This document shows, one piece after another, positions 17,562 through 26,598 of a stretch of DNA of 64,000 nucleotides. Position 1 is the first letter of the stretch; each line of letters begins with the position of its first letter. The translations under genes were made by a program, and so were the position numbers. Source of the DNA: Geminocystis sp. NIES-3708 (lineage in GTDB: Bacteria > Cyanobacteriota > Cyanobacteriia > Cyanobacteriales > Cyanobacteriaceae); contig NZ_AP014815.1 in NCBI RefSeq assembly GCF_001548095.1, positions 1,673,656 to 1,737,655 of the forward strand. The letters run 5' to 3'. Under the pieces are notes generated by a model. It worked only from the letters and a program-made list of their open reading frames with translations. It did no database searches and had not been told where the DNA came from.

Positions 17562-18230
17562 ATGAAAAAAATTATAGTTATTACAGGAGTAAGCAAAGGA
17601 TTAGGACGTGCTTTAACAGAGAAATTTATTAGTCTCGGTCATACTATTATTGGTTGCTCTCGTTTTCAAGATGCCATTAACAAATTACAGCAACAATATC
17701 CTCAACATTATTTTACTGTTCTTGATGTAGCAGACGATGAACAGGTCAAAACATGGATTGAATCTTTCCCTGATATTCCTGATTTAGTAATCAATAATGC
17801 CGCAGTTATTAATCGTCCAGCACCACTTTGGGAAATTCCAGCCACCGATTTTTCTTATTTGATTGATGTCAATATTAAAGGTACTGCTAATGTTATTCGT
17901 CATGTTGTACCTGTAATGATAAAGAATAGACAAGGAATTATCGTTAATATTAGTTCTGGTTGGGGACGCTCAACATCCCCAGAAGTTGCACCCTATTGTG
18001 CTTCCAAATGGGCAATAGAAGGATTAACTCAGGCACTAGCCCAAGAATTACCATCAGGCATGGCAACGGTTGCTCTTAACCCTGGTATCATTCAAACAGA
18101 TATGTTAAATATTTGTTTTGGAGATGAAGCCGAATATTATACTCCTATTGATGAATGGGTAAAACAAGCATTACCGTTTTTGCTTAAATTATCTGCAAAA
18201 AATAATGGACAGTCATTAACTGTTAGCTAA
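17562..18230 (+). CDS. SDR-family oxidoreductase
   Basis: 222 aa classical short-chain dehydrogenase. Rossmann motif VITGVSKGLGRAL (TGxxxGxG), NNAA at about 86-89, catalytic Ser in VNISSGWGRS, and Tyr-x-x-x-Lys as YCASKWAIEGL, where Lys follows Tyr after three residues. The tail is somewhat short. Substrate unknown. Follows the small zinc protein after 3 bases. Its intactness contrasts with the surrounding decay, so it may be a core gene enclosed by the island. Confidence 0.88.
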   Translation: MKKIIVITGVSKGLGRALTEKFISLGHTIIGCSRFQDAINKLQQQYPQHYFTVLDVADDEQVKTWIESFPDIPDLVINNAAVINRPAPLWEIPATDFSYLIDVNIKGTANVIRHVVPVMIKNRQGIIVNISSGWGRSTSPEVAPYCASKWAIEGLTQALAQELPSGMATVALNPGIIQTDMLNICFGDEAEYYTPIDEWVKQALPFLLKLSAKNNGQSLTVS

Positions 18231-18439
18231 TTAAATTCAACTAATATCTGAACTCTCCGTACAATTGTATTCAATAACGATAAAAGCCTTTATCAATAAT
18301 CTTTTAGATACTCATAGTCTTAGTTTATTTATACCCATGTATTTTGAAGATTTGTGGAGACTAAATTTTTATAAAATTCTCGACTTTTTTTTTTGCAATG
18401 TAGTGTATCTAAATTTTTGTTTTTTTATACTCTTTTGGT

Positions 18440-20323
18440 TTATTCAGCATCCCTAATTAAATTAATAATTGTTGTTTTATCTAATGCCTCTGGAGAAAGA
18501 TTAATATATTCTTCTTCTTTATTATCTGGTATTTTATCGATAATTTTTGCTCCTGCTGCCATTAAAATTTCCCTTAATTCAAGAGCATTTATCAACTTAG
18601 TTACTAAATATTTTCTAGTTTTTATAGACTGATAATTATAACTAGAAGTGATAGAATTACCTATAATTATATTAGCAAAATAAGCCCTATTTTCCCCATT
18701 AATATTAATAATTAAACCTAAAATATTTTGCTTTTTAGTAATAGTTATATTAGCAGAAGCAATAATTTTATTGACATCTACCATATAATTTCTATTAAAG
18801 TTATCTGGTTTTTCCTGTGCTACTAAAATTTTAGCGTCAACTTTTTCTCCTTGTATAAAATTATAATAGTTTGCCATTAAAATTCTCGCTTCGTAATCAG
18901 CTTGTTTAAAATAAAAAAGCTCAACTGCACCATGGGGAGGTGGTGCATCAGTGACATCTCCAGAAAATAAAACCTCTTTTTCTTCTGCATAATAATTGGC
19001 ATCCCAACCAATTTTTCCTGATTCTCCTATCACAGATAAGTCTAAATCTACTCTATTTTTCTTCGTATTTGTCCAATGAATCCCGACAATCATATCTTCA
19101 GTACTGGTAACATAAGTACCTGTGGGAAAATATCCTGTAAATTGTTTTTCTGTGGCTGGTAAAGCATAATGAATATTATGGGGAATATAAATAGTTTTAC
19201 CCTCGACATTTTTTTTCACATCCTCCACAATGGAGTTAACGACAATATCTAAGGCTTGTTGGGTTTTATCTTCAACCATATCCCACCATTCAAAATCAAA
19301 TTCTGTTGCCCAACCTTTGCCATTTCTAACTCGATAAACAATAGAATCGGAAATATCCAAGCGGTATTTTAAGGCATAAGCGAGGCGAATTTTACGAAAA
19401 ATGGTTGCTTTTTTGAGTTTTTGAGCTAAAGTTTCTAACTCTAATTTTTCATATTTTATTTGACTGGTGACATTATTTAGATAGTCAGTGGGAATAGGTT
19501 TGTGTAATTTATTCGCTTTTTTTCTCAGTTGGTTAAAATATCTCTTATTACTGGAAATTGATTTCATTGCTAAGAATAATGGTTTGAAGCGAAAGAAAAT
19601 TGAAGCTAAATCATCGGGTGCTTTTTTTAGTAAAGTATCTAAAAACTTGCCATTAGATTGTTTAATTTTATTGATTAAATATTGATTTTTTATTAGCAAA
19701 GATTCATCAGTTAATTTACTGATCAAATGACGCAAAAATTCTACGGATTCTGATGGTACAATGCCATAAAAATCATAAAGTAAGGCTTTTAATTCTCGGT
19801 TGCCAATTTTTTCAACAAAACTAGGATTGAAGTTATGGCTTTTAATTATGTTCATTATATCATCGAGGGTTTCTTGTGCTAAAGCAATACCATTGGCTAA
19901 ATTAATAATCTGCTCAAGAATTTCATCTGCCGTCATGGCTTTAATCACCACCAACGGAATATCATCGGTGATAGTAGGTAACTCTAATATTTCTTTGGGG
20001 ATATAAACTGCGTCTTCTCGATAAATACCTAGTCTTTCAAAGCCATAGGTTGTAATGTAATGAATGATTTGTTGCGTAACCAGTAATTCTAAATCCGATT
20101 CTTGAATTATTTGCCAAGATTTATGAAAGGCGGAATTGGCTTTAATTCCTGAAATACCGACAACGCTTTCAATGAGATTGAGTAAGTCTTCATCAGGTGC
20201 GATTGCATCTTCAAGAATATAACCATTTTGAATTGTTCTCACCAATACAGACTCAGGTAAGTTTTTCTTTTGCTTATGGTTAACTTCGATCGCATTAAAT
20301 AATTTTAACGTTGCTTTATTCAT
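18440..20323 (-). CDS. Large protein with a TerD-like region, function unknown
   Basis: 627 aa. The N-terminal half (about 1-330) is helical. Around 420-480 a segment VGIHWTNTKKNRVDLDLSVI, then GKIGW, then LFSGDVTDAPPPHGAVELFY resembles the TerD/stress-protein beta-sandwich, where Asp-rich DLDLS loops bind calcium. This looks like the large tellurite-resistance-associated proteins seen with vWA and MoxR proteins, none of which are next door. No enzymatic motif is visible. A structured stretch and an interrupted tRNA gene lie just upstream. Call by motif memory only. Confidence 0.6.
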   Translation of the reverse strand: MNKATLKLFNAIEVNHKQKKNLPESVLVRTIQNGYILEDAIAPDEDLLNLIESVVGISGIKANSAFHKSWQIIQESDLELLVTQQIIHYITTYGFERLGIYREDAVYIPKEILELPTITDDIPLVVIKAMTADEILEQIINLANGIALAQETLDDIMNIIKSHNFNPSFVEKIGNRELKALLYDFYGIVPSESVEFLRHLISKLTDESLLIKNQYLINKIKQSNGKFLDTLLKKAPDDLASIFFRFKPLFLAMKSISSNKRYFNQLRKKANKLHKPIPTDYLNNVTSQIKYEKLELETLAQKLKKATIFRKIRLAYALKYRLDISDSIVYRVRNGKGWATEFDFEWWDMVEDKTQQALDIVVNSIVEDVKKNVEGKTIYIPHNIHYALPATEKQFTGYFPTGTYVTSTEDMIVGIHWTNTKKNRVDLDLSVIGESGKIGWDANYYAEEKEVLFSGDVTDAPPPHGAVELFYFKQADYEARILMANYYNFIQGEKVDAKILVAQEKPDNFNRNYMVDVNKIIASANITITKKQNILGLIININGENRAYFANIIIGNSITSSYNYQSIKTRKYLVTKLINALELREILMAAGAKIIDKIPDNKEEEYINLSPEALDKTTIINLIRDAE

Positions 20324-20349
20324 CTTTCAATATCCTTGAATTAGAAAGA

Positions 20350-20415
20350 GGGCGAGAGATAAAATTAGTTCTTAAGACTAATGGCGTAAGCCACTATAAG
20401 GAATCTCTTTTGCCC
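20350..20415 (-). other. Possible structured RNA between the tRNA and the 627-aa gene
   Basis: An outer imperfect stem (GGGC plus GAGAT at 20350-20360 with ATCTC plus GCCC at 20403-20415) encloses two hairpins: a near-palindrome at 20365-20381 (TTAGT, loop around CTTAAG, ACTAA) and TGGC-GTAA-GCCA at 20382-20393. Together they make a three-way-junction-like fold. It could be part of a tRNA 3' trailer or a leader of the downstream minus-strand gene. By eye only. Confidence 0.4.
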
Positions 20416-20423
20416 CCTTTTGT

Positions 20424-20588
20424 TGGGGAAGCCAGGAGTCGAACCTGCAACCAGCGGGTTATGAGCCAAAATTAGGAACTTGCTTTGCATTATGCGGAAA
20501 GTAATAATTTATCCAAAAATTTAATCAAGGAACTTTGTTTGCATCCTGCGAAAAGTAAAACGCTGCTCTACCATTGAGCTACCTCCCC
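20424..20588 (-). tRNA. tRNA with CAU anticodon (Met/Ile2), interrupted in the anticodon stem
   Basis: Two halves make a cloverleaf. The 5' part, 20588-20561, has acceptor GGGGAGG, the D arm GCTC/GAGC and the first three bases (GCG) of the anticodon stem. The 3' part, 20467-20424, supplies GG, the loop CTCATAA with anticodon CAT, CCCGC, a T arm with TTCGACT, and CTTCCCC. Joined, the anticodon stem is GCGGG/CCCGC, perfect. The T stem has one mismatch (49:65) and CCA is not encoded. 93 bases separate the halves (20468-20560). The C11:G24 pair is elongator-like although three G:C pairs in the anticodon stem are typical of initiators. Either a dead gene or one with an unusual intron. Confidence 0.7.
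20468..20560 (-). repeat. Two diverged direct repeats inserted inside the tRNA gene
   Basis: In the tRNA sense the 93 bases contain two related units of about 40 bases, each with the pattern TTACTTT-CGCA-ATGCAAA-AAGTTCCT followed by an AT-rich stretch ending TTTTGG. The unit lacks the conserved core expected of a group I intron and is much shorter than one. I saw no other copy in the window. Confidence 0.7.
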
Positions 20589-20665
20589 TTTATTGTTCCT
20601 ATTTTCAGTTTAACAATAAAACATAAAAAAGTATAAGTTATAGTCATTTCAAGAGACTATGAATT

Positions 20666-20983
20666 TTAACTAGATGTTTTATTAACAAGAATCTGGTAAA
20701 CCTGTTCGGGGTCATCAGGAGTAATAACAGGTTTTGTTAATTCTCCCTCATCAATAATGATTAATTTATCTTTCCATGGACGTTTAATATCCAAGTTTAA
20801 CCAATACTCAAACGAACCACCCCATATTCTGGTTTTACCACTCAACCATGTCATTTCTTGCTGATCAATTTTAGCTATGTTTTTGTATGGTATTCGCTTA
20901 TCTCCAAAGGGGAAATAGTAATAAAGAATAGTTAAAGCATCATCGTCACAAATAATATATTCATCTTCATATAAAATAGTCAT
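20666..20983 (-). CDS. Small beta-rich (PH-like) protein, unknown function
   Basis: 105 aa, no signal or membrane helix. Alternating hydrophobic/aromatic strands (MTILYEDEYIICDDDALTIL) and the pattern RIPYKNIAKI followed by a Trp/Gly-rich segment are typical of bacterial PH-like domains. Stand-alone gene; function unknown. Confidence 0.6.
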   Translation of the reverse strand: MTILYEDEYIICDDDALTILYYYFPFGDKRIPYKNIAKIDQQEMTWLSGKTRIWGGSFEYWLNLDIKRPWKDKLIIIDEGELTKPVITPDDPEQVYQILVNKTSS

Positions 20984-21206
20984 GGAAGGATAGCTTTTTT
21001 TCTCCTATTAGCTTTAGTTTACCATTACTACTCATTGGCGGAGAGGATTTTATCGGTGGCAATCTTATGGTACAAGGGAAAAATCAGAACATAAATTAAT
21101 TTTGATTGAAGCAACTTTAGTTAATGATGGTCATTAATTCTATTTCTTCATCGGTAAAATGTACATTCCTTACCACTGGTAGCCATCCTAAGCGTTTAAA
21201 AGAGTA

Positions 21207-21860
21207 TTGGGAGAAGCTCAGAAATTAAGATTGATGGAATTTGAGATTTATCAAAAAACTATTGATTTTAAAAAAGTTGTCGGTACGAGCGAACCAAAAG
21301 GACGAGCATTAAGTAAACAGGAAATTCAGCAAATAATTGCTACTTATGATGGTGATAGTCCTTTCGATATTCGAGACAGAGCTATTCTCAGTGTCCTCAG
21401 AGGTGGCGGTTTACGCCGTACTGAATTAATTAATTTAGAATTACGAGATGTTACCTTAGAAAATTCAGAATTATATATTCGTAACTCTAAAGGCAATAAA
21501 AGTCGTAAAATTTTCCTTCCTGATGAGGCTTTATTTTTTATTAAACAATGGTTAGAATTACGAGGTTATGAAAACGGCTATCTTTTCTGTCGTATCCATC
21601 GAGGCGGACATCTCAAAATCGGTCAAATGCACTCTAACTCTATTTGGCGTATGCTCCAAAAACGAGCTAAACTTGCTAAAATTGAATCCTGTTGTTCTCA
21701 TGATTTAAGACAAACTTTCTGTGGTGATTTATTGTCGGCAGGAGTGGATATTGTTACAGTACAAAAATTGGCAGATCACGCCTCCCCCATTACTACAGCT
21801 AGTTATGATCGACGAGAGAATGATATAAAAAGGAAAGTCGTTCAAAATCTTAGTTTTTAG
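21207..21860 (+). CDS. Tyrosine recombinase/integrase, catalytic domain only
   Basis: 217 aa. The catalytic domain is complete: Arg in GGGLRRTELINL, the beta-hairpin Lys in NSKGNKSRKI, HDLRQTF (H-x-x-R), LADHASP, and the nucleophile Tyr in TASYDRRE. The N-terminal SAM-like core-binding domain of XerC/D-type and phage integrases is missing; the frame opens with TTG at 21207 and the DNA upstream does not encode it. A 5'-truncated integrase that may have mobilised the plasmid-like genes to its right (inference). Confidence 0.85.
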   Translation: MGEAQKLRLMEFEIYQKTIDFKKVVGTSEPKGRALSKQEIQQIIATYDGDSPFDIRDRAILSVLRGGGLRRTELINLELRDVTLENSELYIRNSKGNKSRKIFLPDEALFFIKQWLELRGYENGYLFCRIHRGGHLKIGQMHSNSIWRMLQKRAKLAKIESCCSHDLRQTFCGDLLSAGVDIVTVQKLADHASPITTASYDRRENDIKRKVVQNLSF

Positions 21861-21903
21861 AGGAAGGCTTTTTTATAATAAAATTAAAAATAAATATTAA
21901 ATT

Positions 21904-22218
21904 TTAATTAATCTCATTACTTTTTTTGTCTATTTCTGTATTAAGACCAAACATAAATTTATCTAAAAGTTCTGGTGAGAAGTGTTGCATTAAAAAATCT
22001 ATATCTTGTTGTTCTGTACCAGCATTAAGCAAAAATACATTTTTGCCAAAAATATTATTTGATCCAATGATAAGAATTGGGTGGGTTTTTTCTTTTTCGT
22101 CATTGTTATTGTCATTTGAAGGTTTTATATTTAATTCTCTCTCCGCAATAATTACCTTTTTCGACTTGGTTACTAATTCTTCTGTTCCCAATATTTTATA
22201 TTTATTTCTTTGACTCAC
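21904..22218 (-). CDS. Hypothetical protein
   Basis: 104 aa, hydrophilic, with an Asn/Asp/Lys-rich linker in the middle and the pattern HPILIIGSNNIFGKNVFLLN. Convergent with the integrase. Not recognised; position next to the integrase and replication genes suggests an element-encoded protein. Confidence 0.5.
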   Translation of the reverse strand: MSQRNKYKILGTEELVTKSKKVIIAERELNIKPSNDNNNDEKEKTHPILIIGSNNIFGKNVFLLNAGTEQQDIDFLMQHFSPELLDKFMFGLNTEIDKKSNEIN

Positions 22219-22286
22219 AATTTATCTCTTGTATAATAAACTACAGTTTTATATTGTAATTTAAAACACTATCATATAAAATTTTA

Positions 22287-22613
22287 TTAAAAAGAACTCA
22301 ATACTTTTTGATTATTTTTATCTTGTGCCATTTCTGATAATCGGGTAAACACCCCAGTCGAAGCAATAGCTTTTAATACCTCTGCCTGAACCGAAAATGG
22401 AGCTTTAGCAACCAATTCAGCTAAATTTATCTCTTCTAATGGTTCTACCTCTGCTAATAATTCCATAAAACGTCTATATGCTTTCGGCGAAATTTGTTGT
22501 AAACCTTCTCTAAGTTGATCAAAAATTTTGACACCAGTATTTCTTTCTCCTGTTCTAAATAAACTAATCACTGTTTCTGGAACTCCTGAAACTTTAGATA
22601 AATCAATGGTCAT
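22287..22613 (-). CDS. Small HTH-like protein
   Basis: 108 aa. The N-terminus LSKVSGVPETVISLFRTGER looks like helices 2-4 of an XRE-type HTH whose first helix is missing. The rest is helical. A GGA-rich stretch precedes the ATG, supporting this start. Divergent to the large replication gene, whose open frame overlaps the first bases of this gene. Possibly an element regulator. Confidence 0.55.
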   Translation of the reverse strand: MTIDLSKVSGVPETVISLFRTGERNTGVKIFDQLREGLQQISPKAYRRFMELLAEVEPLEEINLAELVAKAPFSVQAEVLKAIASTGVFTRLSEMAQDKNNQKVLSSF

Positions 22614-22715
22614 TCCTATTACGCTCCTATTAATGATTTACCCACCAAGCAACCCCGACAATCTCAGACAAGGACATGGGAATATTTAGATCGCTCTGGT
22701 AATAAATTAATCAGA

Positions 22716-25700
22716 GTGGTAAGAATTGACCCAAATAAAATTATTTGGCAGGAATATTGGCTAGAACATCCAGATTTAGCTAAATTCAGAACCGAGAAAT
22801 ATTGGGTTAAATTATCCCAAAAAGATTATGACAATGGTAAATGTAACGATACTGAATGGGAATTATTTAATCAACTTAAAGAAGAAAAACGTCAACATAT
22901 CCCCATTTATCGTTATCACGAAATTCAGAAGGCGATTACCGAAGATAAGATTATCTTTATTGTAGAAGGAGAAAGTTGTGCTGATGCTTTATGGAAATTA
23001 GGTATTCCAGCTACTACTAATATCGGTGGCAGTAAAAAATGGCGTGATTCTCATTCTCAAGATTTATTAATAAATATAGGCAGTACAGAGCGGGGAGTAG
23101 AGAACAGTAAAGAAAATAACCATTTGCCTTCAATAGTTTTATGTCCTGACAGAGATATTGTTGGTGTTGAACATATGGACAAAATTAATCAATATTTTAA
23201 AAATGCTTTCTGGTTATATGCTTTTCCTCAATCTCCTTTGTGGAATATAACATTACCTGATAGTAATGGTTTAGATATTGCTGATTGGATTGATGAACTC
23301 AAAAATAGTTATGGACTCAATAATGAACAAATTAAAGAAACTATCTTCCATTCTGTTGAAAATCAATCTCGTCATTTTCAAACTCTCAACTTAGAAATTG
23401 AAACTGAGAACTCAAAATTAAATAATCTTTTGCCCCTTGCTTTTTCCCGTTTACCTTTTCATAAATCAATGTCAACAAAATCAGTCAACACTTCGATAAA
23501 TAATGAATCACAGTTTAATGAAGGTAGTCAACAAACAACAGAACAATTTAACGATAAACGATTAATAATTGAATTAGAGCAATTAATTGATAGCAGTCCA
23601 AAAGAGTCAGTTTTGACTACAATATTTAATAAACTTAGTCGATTAATTGGATTACCAATAACCGAAGTTCGGAAATTATACCGAGATTTAACGAAAGAAT
23701 CTGATAAATCTGCTGAGTTATCCATTCGCCAAGATGAAATTAATCAATTATTAAAATTAGAATCTGATTATTTTGATTTATCGAAGTATTTACCGATTGA
23801 AATAGTTCATCCTTTAAATCAAATTGCTGAAATTTTAGGAAGTAATAGCATCGCTCAATTAACGGCTTTATTACCTGTAATAGCTTCTCTTATTAATCCT
23901 CACACGAAATTAACTTTAATCAAAAGCTCTAAATTTATCGCTCGTCCAATTTTTTATTCGGCAGTGGTGGGTGAAAGTGGTTCTTCTAAATCTCCGACTA
24001 TGGATATTTTTACTGCTCCTCTTATTCAATATATCCAACAAAAAGCAGAACATCAATATCAACAATCTCTCGCTGAATATGAAAGAATTAAAGTTGACAA
24101 AAGTATCGAAGAAAAGCCTCCTAAGCCTAAACCATTAGAATATTACGTAACTGATGTTACTTCTGAATGTATTGCTCAAATTATTAATGATCAACCCAAT
24201 AAAGGCTTTTTGATGTTATTCGATGAGTTATCAGGCTTAATTAAACAAAATAATGCTTATCGTGGCGGTAAAGGAGCTGACCAAGAAAAAATACTCTCAG
24301 GTCGTGACGGTACTGGTTGGAAAGTTAACCGTAAAAATGGCGATCGTTTTAATAATGCTCGGTCAACTTATTCAATTTTAGGAGCGATGACTCCTGATGT
24401 TTTACGTCAACAAATGGGAAGTTGTCAGGATGAATCAGGTTATTGGGCAAGATTCGTTTATGCGAGTTTACCTCTGAAAAAATGTAAGTTTCCTGATGAT
24501 GAAGTAAAATTCGATATTTATCCTTTACTATGTGGTTTATATGAAAATATTGAGAATCTTCCTGCTTATCAATATCATCTTTGTCAAACAGGAAGTAAGA
24601 TTTATCAACAATTTTTCGATGAAATGGAGGAGTTAAAGTTAAATGAACCGAATCAAGCACTGAGGGCTGTTTATTCTAAATTTAAACGAGTAGCAGGAGA
24701 AATCGCTCTTTTACTTCAATCTCTCCATAAGGCTTTTTATCATAATGTTGGTAATGTTGACAGCAATATGTTGCTAGAACCTAAATTTATGGCGATGGGA
24801 GTCGAATTAGCTAAACGATATATAAATGAAATTAAAAGTATATATCTTAAACATGAAGGAAGTAATGAGAAAAATTTAAGTCCGATTTATTCAAAAATAA
24901 TAAGTTTGAGTCAACGGAAGGGATGGTTAAAAGCAAGAGATTTAAAACAATGTGACCGTTATTTCCGTAATGTATTAAGTATCGACATCCGCCGACATTT
25001 TCAAGATTTAATTGATTTAGGTTTTGGGGAAGTTCGAGGTAATGGGAAACATTTAGAATGGCGATTTATTACACAAAGTGACAGGATTAAAGAAAATAGT
25101 AATAATTCAAATGAAAACAATAAAAATGTTGATATTGTTGACAATAAAATATCAGAATTGCCAAATTATCTTGTCAATGGTGAAAGCTATAGTTATTCTT
25201 ATCAACAGCCCTTTATTAATGAAGAAGTTGCTAATGTTGACAGTTTACCAAATTTAGAAAGAAAAACTGAAAATTCAGAAAATGAAAAGATTTTATCTTC
25301 TGCTTATTCGCAACTAAAAAATGAAAATGTAAAACTAAAAACAAATTTATCAGAACTACAAATTAATTTTTCACAATTAAGAAATCAAAATTTAGAATTA
25401 ATCTCCGAACTTAAGGAACTTAAAAATTCTGTCAATTCTATTATTACTCAAATTAATTCACAATCTCAATCCTCTATAATCGAGGAAAATATAAGAGAAA
25501 ATATTAATAAATCAAAACTCAATCTATCTAATGAAAAAGATGAAAAACAAAATTTAAACCTTCTCTCTTCAAATGAAGAATCATTATCAACATTTGAACC
25601 AATGTCAATTTCTGACCCCACTGATATATTATCTTCCAATAAAGTTAATTCTGATGATGAATTAGCAGTAAATAAATATGAAGGATTATATGCTCGTGTT

Positions 25701-25844
25701 CCTGTTGAATATGCCAAAAGTCAAATCTTAGTTGGTTTAAGTGAACGACATGGTTATTTATTCGGAAGAGAATCAGGTATAACTAAAATAATTAAAGTTC
25801 CTCTCTCCCAAGTAATTGAATACAAACAGGATGAAGAATATTGA
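22716..25844 (+). CDS. Toprim/DUF3987 replication-type protein of a mobile element (5' truncated)
   Basis: 1042 aa from a GTG start. A Toprim-like domain lies near residues 70-180 (IIFIVEGESCADALWKLGIP, then LCPDRDIVGVEH). A DUF3987 ATPase/helicase-like domain runs about 355-690 with GESGSSKSPTMDIF as the nucleotide loop (near 418), FDELSGLIKQNN, and LGAMTPDVLRQQMGS. A coiled-coil follows near 870-905. Such proteins act as primase-helicases of plasmids and phages. The frame is open upstream to about 22600 and encodes QTRTWEYLDRSGNKLIRV, typical of family N-termini, with no start codon, so the 5' end is lost and GTG 22716 is a fallback start. Confidence 0.8.
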   Translation: MVRIDPNKIIWQEYWLEHPDLAKFRTEKYWVKLSQKDYDNGKCNDTEWELFNQLKEEKRQHIPIYRYHEIQKAITEDKIIFIVEGESCADALWKLGIPATTNIGGSKKWRDSHSQDLLINIGSTERGVENSKENNHLPSIVLCPDRDIVGVEHMDKINQYFKNAFWLYAFPQSPLWNITLPDSNGLDIADWIDELKNSYGLNNEQIKETIFHSVENQSRHFQTLNLEIETENSKLNNLLPLAFSRLPFHKSMSTKSVNTSINNESQFNEGSQQTTEQFNDKRLIIELEQLIDSSPKESVLTTIFNKLSRLIGLPITEVRKLYRDLTKESDKSAELSIRQDEINQLLKLESDYFDLSKYLPIEIVHPLNQIAEILGSNSIAQLTALLPVIASLINPHTKLTLIKSSKFIARPIFYSAVVGESGSSKSPTMDIFTAPLIQYIQQKAEHQYQQSLAEYERIKVDKSIEEKPPKPKPLEYYVTDVTSECIAQIINDQPNKGFLMLFDELSGLIKQNNAYRGGKGADQEKILSGRDGTGWKVNRKNGDRFNNARSTYSILGAMTPDVLRQQMGSCQDESGYWARFVYASLPLKKCKFPDDEVKFDIYPLLCGLYENIENLPAYQYHLCQTGSKIYQQFFDEMEELKLNEPNQALRAVYSKFKRVAGEIALLLQSLHKAFYHNVGNVDSNMLLEPKFMAMGVELAKRYINEIKSIYLKHEGSNEKNLSPIYSKIISLSQRKGWLKARDLKQCDRYFRNVLSIDIRRHFQDLIDLGFGEVRGNGKHLEWRFITQSDRIKENSNNSNENNKNVDIVDNKISELPNYLVNGESYSYSYQQPFINEEVANVDSLPNLERKTENSENEKILSSAYSQLKNENVKLKTNLSELQINFSQLRNQNLELISELKELKNSVNSIITQINSQSQSSIIEENIRENINKSKLNLSNEKDEKQNLNLLSSNEESLSTFEPMSISDPTDILSSNKVNSDDELAVNKYEGLYARVPVEYAKSQILVGLSERHGYLFGRESGITKIIKVPLSQVIEYKQDEEY

Positions 25845-25944
25845 TTCGATGAGTAATATTCTTCATGAATTTTAACGAATACATATATAGTTTAGTTTAT
25901 GGCAAGATAAAGTGAGATCAATGAAAAATAAAAAGGAGCAAATT

Positions 25945-26598
25945 ATGAAAATATTTTTAGCTGGTGCAACGGGGCAAACTGGTAGAAGAATTGCCTCAGA
26001 ATTGGTAAAACGAAATATATCGGTTTGTGCTTTAGTAAGAGATGAAAATAAAGCACGGAAAATTTTACCTTCTGAAGTAGAACTGATAATTGGTGACGTG
26101 CTTAATCCTAATTCTTTTTCTTCTGCTTTAACTAATTGTAATATTGTTATTTGTGCTACTGGTGCAACTCCTAGTTTAGATCCTACTGCATTTTATAAGG
26201 TAGATTATGAAGGTAGTAAAAATTTGATTAATTCGGCAAAGGAAAACAATATTGATAAATTTATCTTTGTTACCTCTTTGTGTGTATCAAGATTTTTTCA
26301 TCCTCTCAACTTATTTGGTTTAGTTTTATTTTGGAAAAAACAAGCAGAAAAATATTTAATTAACAGTGGGTTAAATTATACAATTGTTCGTCCTGCTGGA
26401 TTAAAAAATGAAGATAATCAATATCCTTTAGTGGTTAGTGGTGCAGATACTTTATTTGAGGGTTCGATTCCTCGTGTTAAAGTCGCTCAAGTTTGTGTCG
26501 AGTCTATTTTTCACCCTAAAACTAATAATCATATTTTAGAAATAGTCGCCAAAGAAGATGCTCAATCTAAAGAATGGAGTCAATTATTTTCAGTTTAG
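25945..26598 (+). CDS. NAD(P)-binding atypical SDR (NmrA/YCF39-like)
   Basis: 217 aa starting at ATG 25945, chosen because AAGGAG lies 7 bases upstream (25932-25937); an upstream in-frame ATG at 25921 lacks this. Rossmann motif FLAGATGQTGRRIASELV (GxxGxxG), then GDVLNPNSF and VTSLCVSRFFHPLNLFG. Similar proteins act in photosystem assembly or as isoflavone-reductase-like enzymes; exact role unknown. Looks intact and typically cyanobacterial. Confidence 0.8.
   Translation: MKIFLAGATGQTGRRIASELVKRNISVCALVRDENKARKILPSEVELIIGDVLNPNSFSSALTNCNIVICATGATPSLDPTAFYKVDYEGSKNLINSAKENNIDKFIFVTSLCVSRFFHPLNLFGLVLFWKKQAEKYLINSGLNYTIVRPAGLKNEDNQYPLVVSGADTLFEGSIPRVKVAQVCVESIFHPKTNNHILEIVAKEDAQSKEWSQLFSV

Noticed and set aside
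20468-20560. Group I intron in the tRNA
   Set aside because: Only 93 bases, no P3-P7 core, and the break lies in the anticodon stem, not the loop position used by known cyanobacterial tRNA group I introns.
21125-21231. Short ORF before the integrase as its missing N-terminal domain
   Set aside because: The peptide ends in TAA in another frame and does not resemble a core-binding domain.
24349-24660. 103-codon minus-strand ORF inside the DUF3987 gene
   Set aside because: Antisense to a well-supported large gene and without recognisable motif.
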